This document shows positions 34,530-42,775 of a stretch of DNA of 59,775 nucleotides, in pieces; position 1 is the stretch's first letter, and the number at the start of each line of letters is the position of its first letter. The notes under the pieces were generated by a model. It had not been told where the DNA came from. It saw only the letters and a program-made list of their open reading frames with translations, and did no database searches. A program made the position numbers and the translations under genes. Source of the stretch: Jejubacter sp036620675 (GTDB lineage Bacteria; Pseudomonadota; Gammaproteobacteria; Enterobacterales; Enterobacteriaceae); assembly GCA_036620675.1 (NCBI GenBank), contig JAZHEE010000026.1. The stretch is one strand, 5' to 3'.

Positions 34530-34585
34530 GCGCCCGCAATCGGCGGGCGCGACACAAAACAACACCGCCAGCTGGGCTGGCGGTG
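34530..34585 (-). repeat. Two tandem hairpins in the ackA-pta gap
   Basis: GCGCCCGC/GCGGGCGC (34530-34550, loop AATCG) and CACCGCCAGC/GCTGGCGGTG (34563-34585, loop of 3) are both perfect inverted repeats filling the 81-bp gap between ackA and pta. They may attenuate transcription into pta or protect the ackA mRNA end. Which of these occurs cannot be told from sequence. Confidence 0.65.
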
Positions 34586-34590
34586 GGGAA

Positions 34591-35793
34591 TCAGGCGGTC
34601 AGACGGCTGGCGTCCTGCGCGATGACCAGCTCTTCGTTGGTCGGGATGACGATGGCCGGGCGAGTGCCTTCTTTGTTGATGAAGCCGTACTTGCCGAAAC
34701 GGGCAGCCAGGTTGCGCTCGTGATCGACTTCAAAGCCCAGTACGCCCAGTTTGCCCAGAGACAGTTCGCGTACCATCGCGGCGTTTTCGCCGATACCGCC
34801 GGTGAAGATGACGGCGTCCAGACGGCCATCCATCAGCGCGGTGTAGGAGCCGATGTATTTAGCCAGGCGGTGGCAATAAACGTCCATCGCGCGTTTCGCG
34901 TCTTCTTTGGTTTCGTAGTTATCTTCAACATAGCGGCAGTCGCTGGTAACTTCAGTCAGGCCCAGCAGGCCGGACTCTTTGGTCAACAGCTTGTTGATCT
35001 GATCCACGCTCATACCCAGGGTATCGTGCAGGTGGAAAACGATAGCCGGGTCGATATCACCGGAACGGGTACCCATCACCAGGCCTTCCAGCGGGGTCAG
35101 CCCCATGGAGGTATCAACGCACTTACCGTTGCGAATGGCGGAAACGGAACCGCCGTTACCCAGATGGCAAGTGATGATGTTCAGCTCTTCCACCGGTTTG
35201 TTCAGCACTTTAGCCGCTTCCTGAGTTACGTAGAAGTGGCTGGTGCCGTGTGCGCCATAGCGACGAATACCGTGTTCTTTATACAGGTTGTACGGCAGGG
35301 CGTAGAGGTAAGACTCTTCCGGCATGGTCTGATGGAACGCGGTGTCGAATACGGCCACGTTTTTGTCCTTCAACTGCGGGAAGGATTTCAGCGCTTCCGC
35401 GATGCCGATCAGGTGAGCCGGGTTGTGCAGCGGCGCAAAAGAAGCGGAGTCTTTGATACCCTGGATAACGCTGTCGTCAATGACAACGGAACGGGTGTAT
35501 TTCTCACCGCCGTGCACGATACGGTGGCCGATAGCGGTCAACTGGGCGGACAGCTCCGGTTTTCTGGCCAGAATGGTGTTTACAATAAAGTTCAGCGCTT
35601 CGCTGTGGGCGGCACCTGCGCCCAGCGCGGCTTCTTCTTTATTACCGTCCATTTTCCATTTGATGCGGGCTTCCGGCAGGTGGAAGCACTCGGCCAGGCC
35701 AGAGATGTGCTCTTCGCCGTTAACGGCGTCAATGATGGCGAATTTCAGTGAGGAGCTACCGCAGTTCAGAACCAGTACTAACTTACTCGACAT
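34591..35793 (-). CDS. ackA: Acetate kinase AckA
   Basis: The product is 400 aa, equal to E. coli AckA. It phosphorylates ADP with acetyl phosphate, giving acetate and ATP, or runs backwards. ASKHA-fold motifs are visible: LNCGSSSLKF at the N-terminus, VHGGEKYT, CHLGNGGS and GLTPLEGLVMGTRSGDIDP, and VIFTGGIGENAA. It is the promoter-proximal gene of ackA-pta. Confidence 0.98.
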   Translation of the reverse strand: MSSKLVLVLNCGSSSLKFAIIDAVNGEEHISGLAECFHLPEARIKWKMDGNKEEAALGAGAAHSEALNFIVNTILARKPELSAQLTAIGHRIVHGGEKYTRSVVIDDSVIQGIKDSASFAPLHNPAHLIGIAEALKSFPQLKDKNVAVFDTAFHQTMPEESYLYALPYNLYKEHGIRRYGAHGTSHFYVTQEAAKVLNKPVEELNIITCHLGNGGSVSAIRNGKCVDTSMGLTPLEGLVMGTRSGDIDPAIVFHLHDTLGMSVDQINKLLTKESGLLGLTEVTSDCRYVEDNYETKEDAKRAMDVYCHRLAKYIGSYTALMDGRLDAVIFTGGIGENAAMVRELSLGKLGVLGFEVDHERNLAARFGKYGFINKEGTRPAIVIPTNEELVIAQDASRLTA

Positions 35794-36149
35794 GGAAGTA
35801 CCTATTTATATACGTGGCTAAAAAAACGACATTCAGTCTCTCAGCGTAGCGTAAGATGACGTCGGCGTTTATGATTAACGTCATGCCAGGTTCTTTTTTT
35901 GGCATGGCGAAGAAATAGTCATGCGTTCAGGCGATTTCGCGTAAACTAAAGACACAGGCGCAAAGCGCAAAATGTGGCGTCAGCCGCTCCGTTATGGTTA
36001 ATCCACAGGAGCCAAAAGGCGGCCACCAAAGGCCGGCACAGGATACCCGATCGCGCCACTTAATGACAAAACATTTTGAATCTTGTCACCTACTGTTGTT
36101 ATCTTGCATAAAAATTTTATTTTTTGTTTGTGAATTTGAGGTATAAGCC
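35794..36149. promoter_or_regulatory. Divergent ackA-yfbV intergenic interval
   Basis: This 356-bp interval has no gene. It is AT-rich towards both ends, as expected for two divergent promoters. An inverted repeat CATGCCA/TGGCATG with a T-rich loop is at 35882-35906. The last 60 bp before yfbV (TGCATAAAAATTTTATT) hold plausible -10 sequences. No operator was recognised. Confidence 0.4.
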
Positions 36150-36605
36150 ATGTCATCTTCCCCGAATCGCCCGGTGAGCGGGGTCAGCCTGTTTCGTCGG
36201 GGTCAGCAGTACGCCGGGACGTGGCCGATGGAAAAACGTCTCGCTCCTGTCTTTATCGAAAACCGGGTAATTCGTGCTACCCGTTTCGCCATCCGCTTTA
36301 TGCCGCCGATCGCTATGTTCACCCTGTGCTGGCAGATAGCGCTGGGGGGGCAAACAGGCCCGGCCGTGGCGACCGCGCTGTTTGCGCTAAGCCTGCCGCT
36401 TCAGGGGCTGTGGTGGCTGGGCAAACGTTCCGTCACGCCGCTGCCGCCGTCGATACTTCAGTGGTTTTACGAAGTGCGGGAGCGTCTGGAAGAAGCCGGG
36501 CAGGCAATGAAGCCGGTAGAAGGCAAGCCCGACTACCAGGCGCTGGCGGAAACCCTTAAACGCGCGTTTCGCCAGCTGGATAAAACTTTTCTTGATGATT
36601 TGTAA
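36150..36605 (+). CDS. yfbV: UPF0208 inner-membrane protein YfbV
   Basis: The product is 151 aa, the same as in E. coli. In E. coli YfbV has been reported to help insulate the Ter macrodomain. Two adjacent hydrophobic helices lie at about residues 46-90 (FMPPIAMFTLCWQIALGG; PAVATALFALSLPLQGLWWLG). The N-terminus is basic and the C-terminus ends LDKTFLDDL as in the family. A terminator follows at 36633. It is divergent from ackA. Confidence 0.95.
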   Translation: MSSSPNRPVSGVSLFRRGQQYAGTWPMEKRLAPVFIENRVIRATRFAIRFMPPIAMFTLCWQIALGGQTGPAVATALFALSLPLQGLWWLGKRSVTPLPPSILQWFYEVRERLEEAGQAMKPVEGKPDYQALAETLKRAFRQLDKTFLDDL

Positions 36606-36632
36606 TCCCCCCCGAATTACGCATATAAAGGA

Positions 36633-36656
36633 AGGCACATTTATGTGCCTCTTTTT
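36633..36656 (+). terminator. Rho-independent terminator of yfbV
   Basis: AGGCACA and TGTGCCT form a perfect stem with a TTTA loop, followed by CTTTTTAT. It lies 28 bp after the yfbV stop. Confidence 0.85.
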
Positions 36657-36699
36657 ATAGTCTATTGTTCGCAGGCTCTCTGCCTTGAGGAGTGAAGAA

Positions 36700-37194
36700 A
36701 TGGAAATGACCAACGCCCAGCGTCTGATTCTTTCGAACCAGTACAAAATGATGACCATGCTCGACCCGGATAACGCCGAGCGCTATCGTCGTTTGCAGAC
36801 CATCGTGGAGCGTGGCTACGGGCTGCAGATGCGCGAACTGGATCGCGAATTCGGTCAGCTTACGGAAGAGACCTGCCGTGAAATTATTGATGTGATGGAG
36901 ATGTACCACGCTCTGCATGTCTCATGGAGCAACCTTAAGGATAACCAGGAGATCGATGAACGTCGGGTTACTTTCCTGGGCTTTGATGCCGCGACCGAAG
37001 CGCGGTTTCTGGGTTATGTGCGCTTTATGGTCAATGTGGAAGGGCGTTACGCTCACTTCGACGCCGGCAGCCACGGTTTTAATTCCCAGACCCCGATGTG
37101 GGATAAGTATCAGCGCATGCTGAAGGTCTGGCACGGCTGCCCGCGCCAGTATCATCTCAGCGCTAATGAAATTAGCCAGATTATTAACGCCTGA
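36700..37194 (+). CDS. yfbU: UPF0304 protein YfbU
   Basis: The product is 164 aa, equal to E. coli YfbU, a conserved soluble, mostly helical protein of unknown function; overproduction in E. coli is reported to be toxic. No enzyme motif is evident. MEMTNAQRLILSNQYKMM at the start and YHLSANEISQIINA at the end are conserved. The ATG at 36700, behind GAGGAGTGAAGAA, gives the family N-terminus. It lies 15 bp upstream of yfbT. Confidence 0.94.
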   Translation: MEMTNAQRLILSNQYKMMTMLDPDNAERYRRLQTIVERGYGLQMRELDREFGQLTEETCREIIDVMEMYHALHVSWSNLKDNQEIDERRVTFLGFDAATEARFLGYVRFMVNVEGRYAHFDAGSHGFNSQTPMWDKYQRMLKVWHGCPRQYHLSANEISQIINA

Positions 37195-37209
37195 ACCGGG
37201 AGGTAATGC

Positions 37210-37866
37210 GTGGAGTGTCAGGGATTCCTGTTCGATCTTGATGGTACGCTGGTGAATTCGCTGCCGGTGGTGGAGCGGGCATGGTGCCGCTGGGCCGATC
37301 GCTTCGGCATCGATCATGACGAGGTACTGGGCTTTATTCACGGCAAGCAGGCGATAACCTCGCTGCGCCATTTTATGGCAGGAAGCGATGAAGCGGACAT
37401 TCAACGCGAGTTTTACGCGCTGGAGAAAATCGAAGCCGAAGATACTGACGGTATCATTGCTCTGCCGGGTGCGCTGGCGCTGCTTGAACAGCTGAATGCG
37501 GCAGGCGTACCCTGGGCTATCGTGACTTCCGGCTCGCTGCCGGTGGCGTCGGCACGCATTCGCGCGGCGGGCTTGCCGGAGCCGAAGATATTGGTTACCG
37601 CCGAACAGGTGGCAAATGGCAAACCGCATCCGGATGCCTATCTGCTGGGCGCTCAACGCCTGGCGCTGCGGCCCGAATCCTGTGTGGTGGTGGAAGACGC
37701 GCCTGCGGGAATCGAGGCAGGGTTAGCGGCGGGTTGCCGGATGATTGCGGTTAACGCGCCCCGGGATACGCCGCGCCTTAATGAAGCAGACTTCGTCGTC
37801 GCGCGTCTGGATGCCCTGCGGATACGGCCCTTGTCCGGCGGTTTAACGCAGGTGGAAACGCACTGA
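37210..37866 (+). CDS. hxpA: Hexitol/sugar phosphatase of the HAD family (YfbT/HxpA)
   Basis: The product is 218 aa (216 in E. coli). It is a HAD-superfamily phosphatase that dephosphorylates small sugar and polyol phosphates in E. coli. Motif I is FDLDGTL at residues 8-14 (nucleophile Asp9), motif II VTSGS, motif III NGKPHPDAY and motif IV VVEDAPAGIEAG. It starts at a GTG six bases after GGGAGG. An overlapping ATG at 37206 is out of frame. A strong terminator follows. Confidence 0.93.
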   Translation: MECQGFLFDLDGTLVNSLPVVERAWCRWADRFGIDHDEVLGFIHGKQAITSLRHFMAGSDEADIQREFYALEKIEAEDTDGIIALPGALALLEQLNAAGVPWAIVTSGSLPVASARIRAAGLPEPKILVTAEQVANGKPHPDAYLLGAQRLALRPESCVVVEDAPAGIEAGLAAGCRMIAVNAPRDTPRLNEADFVVARLDALRIRPLSGGLTQVETH

Positions 37867-37877
37867 ATGATGATTTG

Positions 37878-37902
37878 GCCCCGCTTCTGGCGGGGCTTTT
37901 TT
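37878..37902 (+). terminator. Rho-independent terminator of yfbU-yfbT
   Basis: GCCCCGC (37878-37884) pairs with GCGGGGC (37890-37896) and is followed by six T. It starts 12 bp after the yfbT stop. Confidence 0.92.
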
Positions 37903-37944
37903 ATGGCATGATGCATGTCTGTGTGAATTCAACAAGGATGGGTT

Positions 37945-39777
37945 GTGAACGCTGAACTTATCTGGGTTCTGTCCCTGTTGGCGATTGCCGTTATTTTATT
38001 CGCGACCGATAAAGTGCGTATGGACGCCGTGGCGCTGATGGTGATTGTTGCCTTCGTGCTGAGCGGTACGCTGACGGTGAGCGAGGCCTTTTCAGGATTT
38101 AGCGATCCGAACGTTATTTTGATCGCCGCGCTGTTTATTATCGGCGAGGGACTGGTGCGCACCGGCGTGGCGGCGCGAATGGGCTCCTGGCTGGTGCAGG
38201 TGGCGGGCAGCAGCGAAACGAAAATGCTGGTGCTGCTGATGGTAACCGTGGCCGGATTGGGGGCATTTATGAGCTCAACCGGCGTGGTCGCTATCTTTAT
38301 TCCCGTGGTATTGAGCGTTTGCGCACGTATGAAGATCGCGCCTTCGGGCCTGATGATGCCGCTCAGCTTCGCAGGTCTTATCAGCGGTATGATGACCCTG
38401 GTGGCGACCCCCCCTAATCTGGTAGTGAACAGCGAACTGCTGCGCGAAGGATTACAGGGCTTTCATTTTTTTAGCGTGACGCCGATAGGCGTGGTTATTT
38501 TGCTGTTGGGCATCGGTTATATGCTGGTGGCGCGCTTCGCCCTGAAGGGGAGGGAGCGGGACGACGGTAAAGAGGGCTGGAAGCGCCGTACTTTCCGGGA
38601 TCTGATTAAGGAGTACCGCCTGAGCGGGCGGGCGCGTCGGCTGGCGATTCGCCCCGGATCGCCGCTGATAGGCCAGCGGCTGGACGATCTGAAACTGCGC
38701 GAGCGTTATGGCGCCAATGTGATTGGTCTGGAGCGCTGGCGTCGCTTCCGCCGGGTGATTGTAAACGCGACCGGCGGAACCGAATTCTGGGCGCGTGATG
38801 TGCTGCTAATCGATATGTCCAATTCGGAAGTCGATCTGCGTGAGTTTTGCGCCGAACAGATGCTGGAACCGATGGTGCTGCGCGGCGAGTATTTTTCCGA
38901 TCAGGCGCTGGATGTGGGAATGGCGGAAGTAGTGATGACGCCGGAATCGGAACTGATGGGGCAGACGGTACGGCAGATTGCATTCCGCAGTCGCTATGGA
39001 CTGAATGTGGTGGGAATTAAGCGCAGCGGCGAAGCAATAGCCGGTAATCTGCTGGATGAGCCGCTACAGCTGGGAGATACGTTACTGATTGTCGGTAACT
39101 GGAAGCTGATTAGCCAGCTTGGCCAGCAGAGTCGCGATTTCGTGGTGCTTAATCTGCCGGTGGAAGAACAGGAAGCCTCGCCGGCCCACAGCCAGGCGCC
39201 TCATGCCATCTTCTGCCTGGCGCTGATGGTGGCGCTGATGCTGACGGATGAAATTCCTAACCCTGTCGCCGCTATTATCGCCTGCCTGCTGATGGGAAAA
39301 TTTCGCTGTATTGATTCGGAAAGCGCCTGGAAAGCGATTCACTGGCCGAGCATTATTCTGATTGTCGGGATGATGCCTTTCGCGCTGGCGCTGCAAAAAA
39401 CCGGTGGGGTGGATCTGATCGTTAAGGGGCTGATGGAGCTGGGCGGCGGCTACGGGCCGCATCTGATGCTGGTCTGTCTGTTTGTGATGTGCGCCACTAT
39501 CGGGCTGTTTATCTCTAATACCGCTACGGCGGTGCTGATGGCGCCGATTGCGTTGGCCACGGCGAAGTCGATGGGCGTTTCTCCGTATCCGTTTGCGATG
39601 GTGGTCGCCATGGCGGCGTCCGCTGCCTTTATGACGCCGGTATCATCGCCGGTGAATACCCTGGTGCTGGGGCCGGGTAACTATCAGTTCAGCGATTTTG
39701 TGAAGATTGGTTTGCCCTTCACGCTGATAGTCATGGTGGTTTGTGTGCTGCTGATCCCGGTACTTTTTCCATTCTGA
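37945..39777 (+). CDS. yfbS: YfbS, DASS-type transporter with two RCK_C domains
   Basis: The product is 610 aa, equal to E. coli YfbS. It is an inner-membrane carrier of the divalent anion/sodium symporter (ArsB/NhaD-like) fold with two halves of membrane helices. Between them, about residues 200-400, are two TrkA-C (RCK_C) ligand-binding domains (PGSPLIGQRLDDLKLRERYG; ESELMGQTVRQIAFRSRYG). SSTGVVAIFIPVVLS and SNTATAVLMAPIAL are the paired helix-hairpin motifs. The substrate is unknown. It starts at a GTG. Confidence 0.94.
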   Translation: MNAELIWVLSLLAIAVILFATDKVRMDAVALMVIVAFVLSGTLTVSEAFSGFSDPNVILIAALFIIGEGLVRTGVAARMGSWLVQVAGSSETKMLVLLMVTVAGLGAFMSSTGVVAIFIPVVLSVCARMKIAPSGLMMPLSFAGLISGMMTLVATPPNLVVNSELLREGLQGFHFFSVTPIGVVILLLGIGYMLVARFALKGRERDDGKEGWKRRTFRDLIKEYRLSGRARRLAIRPGSPLIGQRLDDLKLRERYGANVIGLERWRRFRRVIVNATGGTEFWARDVLLIDMSNSEVDLREFCAEQMLEPMVLRGEYFSDQALDVGMAEVVMTPESELMGQTVRQIAFRSRYGLNVVGIKRSGEAIAGNLLDEPLQLGDTLLIVGNWKLISQLGQQSRDFVVLNLPVEEQEASPAHSQAPHAIFCLALMVALMLTDEIPNPVAAIIACLLMGKFRCIDSESAWKAIHWPSIILIVGMMPFALALQKTGGVDLIVKGLMELGGGYGPHLMLVCLFVMCATIGLFISNTATAVLMAPIALATAKSMGVSPYPFAMVVAMAASAAFMTPVSSPVNTLVLGPGNYQFSDFVKIGLPFTLIVMVVCVLLIPVLFPF

Positions 39778-39837
39778 CGCCTTCCCCGGCCCGCATTAAG
39801 CGTTGGTCGGGGAGAGCGATGATGACGAAAACAAGAT

Positions 39838-39860
39838 TGGGCCTGCCGAAGACTGGCCCA
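39838..39860 (-). terminator. Probable terminator of yfbR
   Basis: On the minus strand TGGGCC pairs with GGCCCA across an 11-base loop and is followed by ATCTTGTTTTC. It lies 12 bp after the yfbR stop, between two convergent genes. Confidence 0.55.
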
Positions 39861-39871
39861 GGAAAAGCGTG

Positions 39872-40471
39872 TTATAGTGGGGAATCCTGACTGATTTCAT
39901 CAAGCGACAGGTGGAAGCTGGGAACGAAGACCTGCATGAAATAGTCCATTTCGTCGCTCTTGCGCTCTGCCAGGGTTTTTTCCAGCCGTCCTTTCGCCAA
40001 CAGAAATTCATTATTACCAGCGGACAGCTCTTCCAGGCATTTCAGATAAGCACACAGGGCATCCGCTTGTTTCACCAGCGATTTTTCCTCTGAGCTGTAT
40101 TGCTGCTCGTCAATCAGCGGGGCGAAGATATCGCGCAGTTCTTCGGGAACCATCTCGACCAGCTTACGCTGGGCTATTTTCTCAATCGCCTTATACTCAT
40201 GGGCAATCTGGGTATTGAAATACTTTACCGGCGTTGGCAGATCGCCGGTGAGTACCTCGCTGGCGTCGTGGTAGAGCGCCAGCAGGGCAATACGTTCGGC
40301 ATTGAGATTTCCGCCGAATTTGCGATTTTTAATGGCCGCCAGCGCGTGGGCGACCATCGCCACCTGCAGGCTATGTTCGGAGACATTTTCGGTACGCACG
40401 TTGCGCATCAGCGGCCAGCGGTTAATGAGTTTCAGGCGGGAGAGGTGGGCAAAAAAGTGGCTCTGGCTCAT
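39872..40471 (-). CDS. yfbR: 5'-deoxynucleotidase YfbR
   Basis: The product is 199 aa, equal to E. coli YfbR. It is an HD-domain phosphohydrolase that removes phosphate from deoxyribonucleoside 5'-monophosphates. The metal ligands are visible as H33 (SEHSLQVAMVAH), H68-D69 (LYHDASEVLTGDLPTPVKY) and the distal Asp in VKQADALCAYLK (D137). It is probably co-transcribed with alaA, which lies upstream on the same strand. Confidence 0.97.
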   Translation of the reverse strand: MSQSHFFAHLSRLKLINRWPLMRNVRTENVSEHSLQVAMVAHALAAIKNRKFGGNLNAERIALLALYHDASEVLTGDLPTPVKYFNTQIAHEYKAIEKIAQRKLVEMVPEELRDIFAPLIDEQQYSSEEKSLVKQADALCAYLKCLEELSAGNNEFLLAKGRLEKTLAERKSDEMDYFMQVFVPSFHLSLDEISQDSPL

Positions 40472-40551
40472 AGTACATCATTCCGGAAACGGGATTGAAC
40501 CATTGTGAGGGCAGCGAAGGGAAGATGCAAATCCCTCCGCTGCTGTGCGGC

Positions 40552-41766
40552 TCACTGGTGGTAGCCGGAAAGGAAACGGTCGAATTTGCTGATGGCCATT
40601 TCCAGATCGTCGACCCGGGGCAGGGTGACGATACGCACGTGATCCGGATACGGCCAGTTAAAGGCGCTGCCCTGAACCAGCAGCACCTTTTCCTGCAACA
40701 GAAAGTCGAGCACCATTTTCTGGTCATCGTGCAGATTAAAGCGCTTAGGATCGATGCGTGGGAACATATAGAGCGCCCCGTTTGGCTTCACGCAGCTCAC
40801 GCCGGGAATATCGTTAATCAGTTCCCAGGCGCGATTTCGCTGCTCATAAAGACGGCCGCCGGGCAGGATAAATTCGCTGATGCTCTGATAGCCGCCCAGC
40901 GCGGTCTGAATGGCATGCTGGGCCGGTACGTTGGCGCACAGTCGCATCGAGGCCAGCATCTCCAGTCCCTCGATATAGCCGCGGGCGTGCTTCTTCGGCC
41001 CGTTCAGCACCATCCAGCCCTGGCGGAAGCCCGCCACGCGGTAAGTTTTTGATAAACCGTTAAAGGTAACGGTCAGAAGATCGGGAGCCAGCGCGGCGAT
41101 GGAGTGATGCTGAGCTTCGTCGTAGAGAATCTTGTCGTAGATCTCATCGGCAAAAATGATCAGATCGTGCTGGCGGGCGAGCTCTACGATCTCCAGCAAA
41201 AGCTCTTTAGAATAGACGGCGCCGGTGGGATTGTTGGGGTTTATGATGACGATCCCCCGGGTACGCGGCGTAATCTTCGCGCGGATATCGTCCAGGTCAG
41301 GAAACCAGTCGGATGACTCATCGCAAAGGTAATGAACCGCGTTACCACCGGATAGCGAGACAGCTGCGGTCCACAGCGGGTAGTCGGGAGCCGGCACCAG
41401 CATCTCGTCACCGCTGTTCAGCAGGGCCTGCATCGCCTGCACGATAAGTTCTGAAACCCCATTGCCGATATAGATATCTTCGGTGGTAATATCCAGCATA
41501 CCGCGCTGTTGATAGTGCTGCATAATCGCTTTGCGGGCCGACCAGAGTCCTTTGGAGTCGCAGTAGCCCTGGGCTGTTGGCAGATTGCGGATGACGTCTA
41601 CCAGTATCTCATCCGGCGCCTCAAAACCGAAGGGTGCCGGATTGCCGATATTCAGTTTAAGAACCTTATTGCCTTCCTCTTCGAGGCGCTTCGCCTCTTT
41701 CAGAACCGGGCCACGGATGTCATAGCAGACGTGATCGAGCTTGCGGGATTTTTCGATGGGTGACAT
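40552..41766 (-). CDS. alaA: Alanine transaminase AlaA
   Basis: The product is 404 aa (405 in E. coli). It is a pyridoxal phosphate aminotransferase that makes L-alanine from pyruvate with glutamate as donor. The PLP Lys is K240 in LSKTYRVAGFRQGWM. NPNNPTGAVY, ADEIYDKILYD and the substrate-binding arginine region follow the class I/II fold. It is divergent from lrhA, as in E. coli, across an unusually long interval. Confidence 0.96.
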   Translation of the reverse strand: MSPIEKSRKLDHVCYDIRGPVLKEAKRLEEEGNKVLKLNIGNPAPFGFEAPDEILVDVIRNLPTAQGYCDSKGLWSARKAIMQHYQQRGMLDITTEDIYIGNGVSELIVQAMQALLNSGDEMLVPAPDYPLWTAAVSLSGGNAVHYLCDESSDWFPDLDDIRAKITPRTRGIVIINPNNPTGAVYSKELLLEIVELARQHDLIIFADEIYDKILYDEAQHHSIAALAPDLLTVTFNGLSKTYRVAGFRQGWMVLNGPKKHARGYIEGLEMLASMRLCANVPAQHAIQTALGGYQSISEFILPGGRLYEQRNRAWELINDIPGVSCVKPNGALYMFPRIDPKRFNLHDDQKMVLDFLLQEKVLLVQGSAFNWPYPDHVRIVTLPRVDDLEMAISKFDRFLSGYHQ

Positions 41767-42317
41767 GAATCAGACCTTTTGTTGTTACGGCTTCCGGCCG
41801 TGGAAGCGCAGCGCCTGTCAATGTACTCCTCCGGCGCGCGCTTTTGAAGTCCGAAAAGTAAGCTCAGTCGTTAGTTCGGGGTGGTTGCGCCAGCGGTAGC
41901 GCAATAATAAAAAAAACCGGCCTTAGCATAAAATAATGTTTTGATTAACCTGGGTTTTTACAAAATGAATCCGGCAGCATTTAGCATTAAATGCAAGGCT
42001 GCTTTACTTAAGGTGCTATCCGGAAGTAAGTGTGATCGCTGCCATGCAGAATTATCCTGTTTTTTACTTAAGTAACGGTTAACATTTTCAACCGCGAAGA
42101 TTCGAATATTAATCGTCAGGTTAAAAATCTGTAGGTCAAAACAACAGAACTTGTAATAGAAGGTTATAAAACGGATAGATAATTATTCAGATACCTCTAA
42201 TGGGGTGGGGTTGCTATCGGATGTTATAACCTCTGAAACAGGGCTTTCAAAAACAGATATAGATCAGATAAATCGCAAGAAAGCTTATAAATGAAGCAAA
42301 GTTGCGATAAGATGTTT

Positions 42318-42366
42318 ACCTTCCGTCAGGGCGGCCCGCCTGGTTCCCAGCTATCTGTCGGAAGGT
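42318..42366 (+). promoter_or_regulatory. Stem-loop that covers the ribosome site of a leader peptide
   Basis: ACCTTCCGTCAG (42318-42329) pairs with CTGTCGGAAGGT (42355-42366) with one mismatch in 12. The right arm contains GGAAGG, the ribosome-binding site of the 10-codon frame that starts at 42371. Folding would block translation of that frame, a layout typical of translational switches. Confidence 0.5.
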
Positions 42367-42370
42367 TCGA

Positions 42371-42403
42371 ATGCACAAAGTCCGCGCTATCTATAGGGAT
42401 TAA
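42371..42403 (+). CDS. Possible 10-residue leader peptide upstream of lrhA
   Basis: ATG at 42371 opens a frame encoding MHKVRAIYRD and ending in TAA. It is preceded by GGAAGG with a 5-base spacer, a better ribosome site than that of lrhA itself. It lies about 370 bp upstream of lrhA. No known leader peptide was recognised. The evidence is only the start, spacing and hairpin, so this is a candidate. Confidence 0.3.
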   Translation: MHKVRAIYRD

Positions 42404-42775
42404 TTGACAAATAGTCAGTGGGTAGAATAGTTTAGCTTTACTAAAGGTAAAATTTACCGAAAGTGGTAAAAACGGTTAATTCTTTAAATGCATTGACAAT
42501 GATTTCCATACTTTAATTGACGGGAGTAGCGTATAAAAACGAGAATTTGAGTGGCGGATTGATTAACAGAATATATGAATCCGGCAAAAATGTTGTCATT
42601 AATCTTCAGTACCAGGAATAGAAGTCCCAATAAATAAATCAGAATGACTGCCAGGGCCTGGCAGCTTCAGAACTGAGCGGAGACGTGCTTCAAAAGGAAT
42701 TGCGTTATCTCTTTGATAATACACAGCAATATAACCGGGGCAGCTCCATAAGAGCAACCTACTACGTGAAAAAAT

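Larger units (their letters stand above)
41767..42775. promoter_or_regulatory. 1-kb AT-rich alaA-lrhA interval
   Basis: This 1,009-bp interval holds no long reading frame. It is markedly AT-rich, with A/T runs at about 41905-42110 and 42120-42300, as in H-NS-bound promoter regions. It carries a stem-loop with a short leader peptide at 42318-42403, further small hairpins at 42430-42475 (GGTAAA/TTTACC pairs) and the palindrome CTGCCAGG/CCTGGCAG at 42648-42664. In E. coli lrhA has a long untranslated leader and is autoregulated, which fits this layout. Confidence 0.5.

Noticed and set aside
34291..35751. 486-codon open frame opposite ackA
   Set aside because: Antisense shadow of ackA, with the same unnatural composition and no ribosome site.
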